From positions 1-64,000 of the forward strand of contig QNQO01000642.1 in assembly GCA_003290165.1 (NCBI GenBank): a DNA stretch of 64,000 nucleotides, written 5' to 3'. The notes under the pieces were generated by a model. That model did no database searches. It worked only from the letters and a program-made list of their open reading frames with translations, and had not been told where the DNA came from. Source of the DNA: Berberis thunbergii (lineage: Eukaryota > Streptophyta > Magnoliopsida > Ranunculales > Berberidaceae). Below, one piece after another: positions 59,362 through 64,000 of the stretch (the stretch's first letter is position 1; every line of letters begins with the position of its first letter). Both the position numbers and the translations under genes were made by a program.

Positions 59362-62307
59362 TGTCGCAGCACAAGGAGAAACAATCTGGAATCCAGTAGA
59401 AAAGATCAAATACAAAGGTTTCTCTGAATAATAATTTGATTTAATAATTCTTTGAAGAATACATGAAAATAATTTAAAGACATAACTCAACCTTTGGATC
59501 ATCCTAGGAGTCTTTGGAAATCTAAAGTCTATTGAAAAACAAAAAGTTATAATCCTATTGGAAAACATAAATTAAATCCTATTAGAAGACAGTAAAGTGA
59601 TGTTTTGGAAACCTAAATGACCTCAAACGCCTAAAATCCACTATACCTTACAACATAGTTATGTATTGTACCCATAATGTTGTTTCCCTTTCCAAAAAGG
59701 TATATATTACATCCCTCGTTCTGAGCTTGGACGCCAAATCTGTAAATTTCAATTACATCCTTTTGTCTTTCATCAATCCATTACGTCTTCAATTACTTCA
59801 GACATGTTCTACATCAGTCCCTTCCACTTCAGAAGAACTTGACCCCGAGTTATTGTCAAGATAGATAGTCTCATCCTCACGGAATCATACAAATTATCAA
59901 CATTGAAAGTGTTGGAAATTCTCATGAAATCAGGCCAATCAATGACATACGTATTTGTCATTGATTCGCCTTAGCACCTTGAATGGACCATACTTCTTTG
60001 GCTGCATTTTTCATATGTACATGTTGGAAACCTTTACTTTCTCAAGAACACCATCACATAATATCCTTCATCAAATACTATCGCTATTTTGTGTTCGTGT
60101 GTTGCAACTTTGTATTTGGCATTAATCTCTTCCAATGTTTGTTTACTGCATCTTTGACAGCACTGGGTAGAAAAATTCAGATTCTTTGATTGACTCAGTA
60201 ACCTCATGCTCACTGTCAGTCAAAATCGGAAAACTAAAACTCTTTCCTTTAGGCAAACTTCCTGATTTCGACATAAGAGCCATAGCAATTTTATGATTTT
60301 TCCTATTAAAAATCATAACATCATCACGGCCTTTTAATATAGTATCCACATCATATTTCCAAGGATGACCCAAAAAAATATGACAATCATCCATATTGAT
60401 CACATAACATAATACATCATCATTGTAATATTTACCAATGGATAATGGCACACGACATTTCTCAGCAACCTATGAATAGATGGTCCTTTCTTCACCCAAC
60501 CAAGTGAATATGGTGTTTTTATGTGGTTTTGTGTAGAGTTTATTCTTGATTGAACAAAGTGAGTGAAAATTCTTGTCAACAATACTTGTTGTAAGACCAA
60601 ATCAAGCATTTTCATGCCCTTCTCTATTGCGAATTCAACCCTTAAATAGTCATCATCGAAATCCCCAACATCTTCTTCCTCGTCATGATTTTCACTATCA
60701 GCCTCCAGTAAATTGGCTTGTTTTCTCTCATGACAGATGTTGGAATGGTGCCCAAGTTTGTTGCACCTATAACAAATGTTTGCTGGAGGTTTGGCATATA
60801 GATTCTCCCTCTGGTTTTGATTTTTGTTCTGCCATCTGTTGATAGTATTACTATTCCCTTCCCTAGATCCTCGAAAAGAAACTGTAGGTTTTTGTCCTCC
60901 AATATGCTGCACGGGTTTCCCTTTTTCTGCAGATGAAATAGCAGGGCCATCAGAATATTTTGTCGTATTTATCCGAAAAGAAGTCTGACGCCTCTCATTC
61001 TAGATTAATTTTGCTCTCAACGCCATGCTAATGACCTCTTGTAGAGTCTACAAATTCTACAACCCAATCTTTTCGTGAATGTAGGGTTTCAATTTGTTCA
61101 CGTACTTTGCAAACTTTTGATTTTCCATCTCTGTCAGGGGATTACATTTTGCAAATTGCATGAACTCGTTTGCATATTCTATCAATGTTATAATACTTTG
61201 TACAAAGATGATGTACATACGGTATAGAATCTGTTCATAATTAGTAGGTAAAATTGATCCATCAAAAGCTGTTTCATCTTCCTCCATGTTCTAACTCGAT
61301 TATTTCTTTGTCTTTGACGGGTACTCTGTAGTTGATTCCACGAAATAGCTGCAAAAGTTCAATCGAAAAGCAGCCTTCTTCACCATCTTGGCTTCTGAAA
61401 CCTCTATAATTTCGAAAAACCTTTCTATTTCCACCACCCAGCCAAGAAAATATTCAACTTTCAAATTTTTTTGAAAAGTTTGGCATGTCAGCTTTGATCT
61501 GATAATTGTCAACATTATTGTGGCAGTAAAGGTTATTCAAAATGATTCAGATGATTGTCTGGCCGTGGTTCCTCGACTTCCTCATCTGATTCAGACTCAC
61601 CCTCTTGAACAAGAAGCTTTTTTTCTCTTCACGATTTTGACCTCTGCTCCATTGTTGAATCCGACAACTTGTCGTAATACGAATCTCCCTAAATTGATTG
61701 GTCAGTGCATCCATGCAAGCATTTTGGGCATCCAAATATGCTCGAGTAATAAGAACGTCATTTCTACCACGTTCACTCATGGATACAAATCAAATATAAT
61801 AAGAGGGGAGAAACTCACTATGTTACCACTTGACACAACACAAGCAAAAACAATCTAGAATCCACAAAAAACAATCTGATATCCACAAAAGTTTCTCTGA
61901 ATAATAATTTGATTGAATAATTCCTTGAACAATAAATGAAAGCAATTTAAAGAAATAACTCAACCTTTCGATTGTCCTAGGATTATTTGGAAACCTAATG
62001 CATATTGGAAAAAAATATATATAATCCTATTGCAAAACATAAGCTAAAATCCTATTGGAATTCATACACTAAATCCTATTGGAAAACAATAAAGTGTTGT
62101 TTTGATATCTAAACGACCTCAAACGCCTGAAATCTACTATACATCACAGCATAGCTGTGAGTTGTACCATAACGTCATTTCCATTTTTGAAAAGGTATTG
62201 CATGTCTCATTTGAACTCAGACGCCAAATCTGTAAATTTTGGTTACGTCCTTTTATTTTTATAAGTCTATTACATCTTCAATTATTTCAGCCATATGTTC
62301 TACATCA
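59362..62307 (-). mobile_element. Gypsy-like LTR retrotransposon lacking pol
   Basis: LTRs at 59362-59816 and 61831-62307. On the minus strand they begin TGATGTAGAACAT, preceded at the 3' LTR by the purine tract GAAGTGGAAGGGAC. After the 5' LTR comes TGGTAACATAG, a degenerate initiator tRNA-Met primer site. The exact 5-bp target duplication CATTT lies at 59357-59361 and 62308-62312. Only gag and the start of the protease region remain in under 3 kb. Confidence 0.9.
60143..61515 (-). pseudogene. Gypsy gag and partial protease
   Basis: Minus-strand order: gag N core [19 protein letters not shown] (about 61440), then LPTNYEQILYRMY and KYVNKLKPYIHEKIGL (about 61060-61250), zinc knuckle CYRCNKLGHHSNIC (about 60733-60775), and a region VINMDDCHIFLGHPWKYD (about 60355-60410) that in relatives follows the aspartic protease. 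Stops and frame changes lie at about 61290, 61050 and 60460. The protease DSG/DTG motif itself was not found. Confidence 0.82.
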
Positions 62308-62413
62308 CATTTGTTCTCTTATCTCTCCACTTTTTTGCTTAATTTTTTTAAAAGGTGGCACTCTTTATGTTGGCTCCTACTCTAAATGCCAACAAAAAAA
62401 ATCCCCCCCATAC

Positions 62414-63584
62414 TAGGGGTGGGCAAATGTGCGACGAACTGCGGATCCAAACCGAATCAACTCGTTTTGCTCCAAACAGTCTGGTTCTTATTGTGTAAAT
62501 TAATAAACGGCCCACAATCCGTTCTAGAACGTTTCGAGTTCGGTTCCAAATGTTTGAATTCAAACGGTTTGGTTCCAACCCATTTTGAAGGATTCCTCAA
62601 CAAAAGGTCATTGTATTATGCAACCTTCCTAAATTTGCAACAAGAAAAGCTCAATAAGTTGTGGTCGATCTCATTAGAATTGGCGGTGAATGGAAAACGA
62701 CGTAAAAAGAAAAGCGACACTGAGTCGTTTGAACATGAGAAGACCCAGTACAAGACACATACACCCCTCATTGGAATTTCTCTCTCTACTTTACAACCAC
62801 TTTTCAAACAAAGATTTCTTCCACCGTTATTTACTTGTCCATCCCTCGCGATTTCATCACTTTATTTGAATTTAGATCTCCATTTTCGCAAATTGTGTAG
62901 ATTTTTATTTTATTGTCGGGACAATTTTTGTCGGTCAATGAAGGGGAATCTTGAATATGAGATCTTGTGATTTCATCTCTTTATCTGAATTTAGATCCCC
63001 ATTTCCGCAAATTGTGCCGATTTATTTTTATTGTCAGGATAATTTTTATCGGTCAATGAAGAGGAATCTTGAATATGAGATCTTGCGAGATATATTCTCA
63101 ACAATTAAGAACAATTTTGTGTTAACAGGCTTACAAATTCGGTGTTTTGATCTTTAGGCCTATGATGAAAGGTTCTAGGGATAATGCAGGGTTCGTTGAA
63201 ATTGTCAAATTCTTTAAGGACAAGAAGCAAGAGAGTGAGTGATGATTATCAGATACAAGATGATCGAGATGTTGACGAGTTGAAAGAGGGTGGATTTGGG
63301 GGATTAGGGTTTGTGTTTGCAAATAAGAAATGTTGGGTGTTTAATGGCGAGACAGAGAGAGTAATGAAACATTTTTTATTATGTGAGTCTTGTTTACAGA
63401 GGGAGGAAAATAATTGTGTTCACTATAGGAATCGTTGGAACCGGATCGTTCTAAACATTTGGAGTTAGGTTTGATCCTAATGTTCAAAATGAAGGAATCC
63501 AGAATGGACCGGTTCCGTTAAATTGAAACGGTTCGAGTTAGGTTCTTCAAAATTCGAAACCAATCCAGACCATGCCCACCCTTA
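62414..63584. mobile_element. hAT-like element, target duplication not clear
   Basis: Ends TAGGGGTGGGCA and, inverted, TAAGGGTGGGCA match the other hAT-type elements here. Subterminal regions carry GGTTCCAA / GAACCGG-type strings in opposite orientation. The flanking 8 bp (CCCCATAC and CTCACTAT) agree at only four positions. The interior contains a tandem duplication of about 118 bp (62851-63085). Confidence 0.6.
62851..63085 (+). repeat. Tandem duplication, two units of about 118 bp
   Basis: Both units contain TGAATTTAGATC, CGCAAATTGTG, ATCGGTCAATGAAG (first unit TGTCGG) and GGAATCTTGAATATGAGATC. Differences are scattered point changes. Confidence 0.88.
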
Positions 63585-63683
63585 CTCACTATTGCAGAGG
63601 GGAGAGTGGGAAGTAAAAGATTGGGGATGGAAAATGCATGTTTTTGTTTTCTGTTTCCACTAAATGTTGGAGATGTTCTTATA

Positions 63684-64000
63684 CCAAGAAACGAAAACAT
63701 ATGAGTGATGGAAAATGTGAGTGGGTTTGGGAGTTTTTCATTTTCAATGGGTTTTCTTTCTCGTTATTCCTGTGTTGTCATGTTTTAATTTCCAGGAATA
63801 CTTTTCCTATAGCATAATCCGAACGCCATGGGGTGGTTCAATAATTCAGTGTTCCAAAAAATCATTAGTGTGTTATAATGTTTTCATGATTTATCATGCT
63901 AACCAAGAAAATTGATTTATGGACCCAACTGAGATTTCTAGTACAAATCTAAATAATATTGAAACTTTGCAAGTATAAATTGAAAAATTGGCTATCTCAT
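63684..64000. other. Right edge, no gene recognised
   Basis: AT-rich sequence with no family match on either strand. Confidence 0.4.

Larger units (their letters stand above)
59192..63683. mobile_element. Small MITE-like DNA element split by two later insertions
   Basis: The left end TATTAGAAGAGCATTTCCAG and the inverted right end TATAAGAACATCTCCAAC form a terminal inverted repeat of the common plant AAGAGCATCTCCAACA type. Removing the LTR element (59362-62307) and the hAT-like element (62414-63584) leaves only about 380 bp. The target duplication is unclear, possibly 2-3 bp. Confidence 0.6.

Noticed and set aside
63184..63468. Plus-strand frame of 94 codons in the last hAT-like element
   Set aside because: No transposase (hAT dimerisation or zinc-finger) motif, and it ends in subterminal repeat sequence.
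1..64000. tRNA, rRNA, plastid or mitochondrial insertions
   Set aside because: Apart from tRNA-derived SINE heads and primer binding sites, no cloverleaf or organelle-like coding sequence was recognised on either strand.

Overview
This is nuclear DNA of a flowering plant, most likely a eudicot. The evidence is an intronless PPR gene, intron-containing plant gene families (annexin, family 3 beta-xylosidase, EIN3-like), low GC with T-rich introns, and dense nested plant transposons (CACTA, hAT, MULE-like, copia, Athila-type and chromovirus gypsy, SINEs, MITEs). The species cannot be read from the sequence. Only three genes look intact: a PLS-class PPR gene (9662-11518, +), a divergent annexin gene whose first exon is unresolved (18531-19629, +), and a six-exon secreted beta-D-xylosidase (49734-53772, -). 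The rest is mobile DNA or decayed genes.

Layout. 1-7812: an EIN3-like (EIL) pseudogene on the minus strand is split by a 7.26-kb CACTA element (99-7362, target duplication CTA). The element has no recognisable transposase. It carries pieces of at least four unrelated host genes, all on the minus strand: receptor-like kinase, plasma-membrane H+-ATPase (seven exons), two-pore channel TPC1 and subtilase. A pyrimidine-rich leader lies upstream of them. This is a multi-gene Pack-CACTA and the most interesting object in the window. 7.8-19.6 kb: the PPR gene, an old gag-only gypsy element (11.6-13.9 kb), a hAT element (15.5-16.4 kb) and the annexin gene.

19.9-44.8 kb: a nested retrotransposon block. 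A chromovirus gypsy (37692-44812, TSD AAAGT) carries a SINE in its left LTR and a hAT element that itself contains another hAT. Left of it is a minus-strand copia element (20929-37551), and an 11.4-kb Athila-type gypsy (25275-36696, TSD CATGT) sits inside the copia 5' LTR. The gypsy flank plus the first 81 bp of its LTR are duplicated on the far side of the copia element. The left duplicate is an empty site for the copia; the right duplicate is an empty site for a DNA element at 19908-20750. Insertion order can therefore be read directly.

44.8-64 kb: a roughly 1.1-kb foldback repeat (46.9-48.0 kb), the beta-xylosidase gene with a hAT element 152 bp upstream of its start codon, a MULE-like element bracketed by 44-bp direct repeats and containing a CACTA-type MITE, and a small MITE (59.2-63.7 kb) split by a gag-only LTR element and another hAT-like element. 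The three intact genes are unrelated in function and show no operon-like or pathway link; the common theme is capture, nesting and decay.
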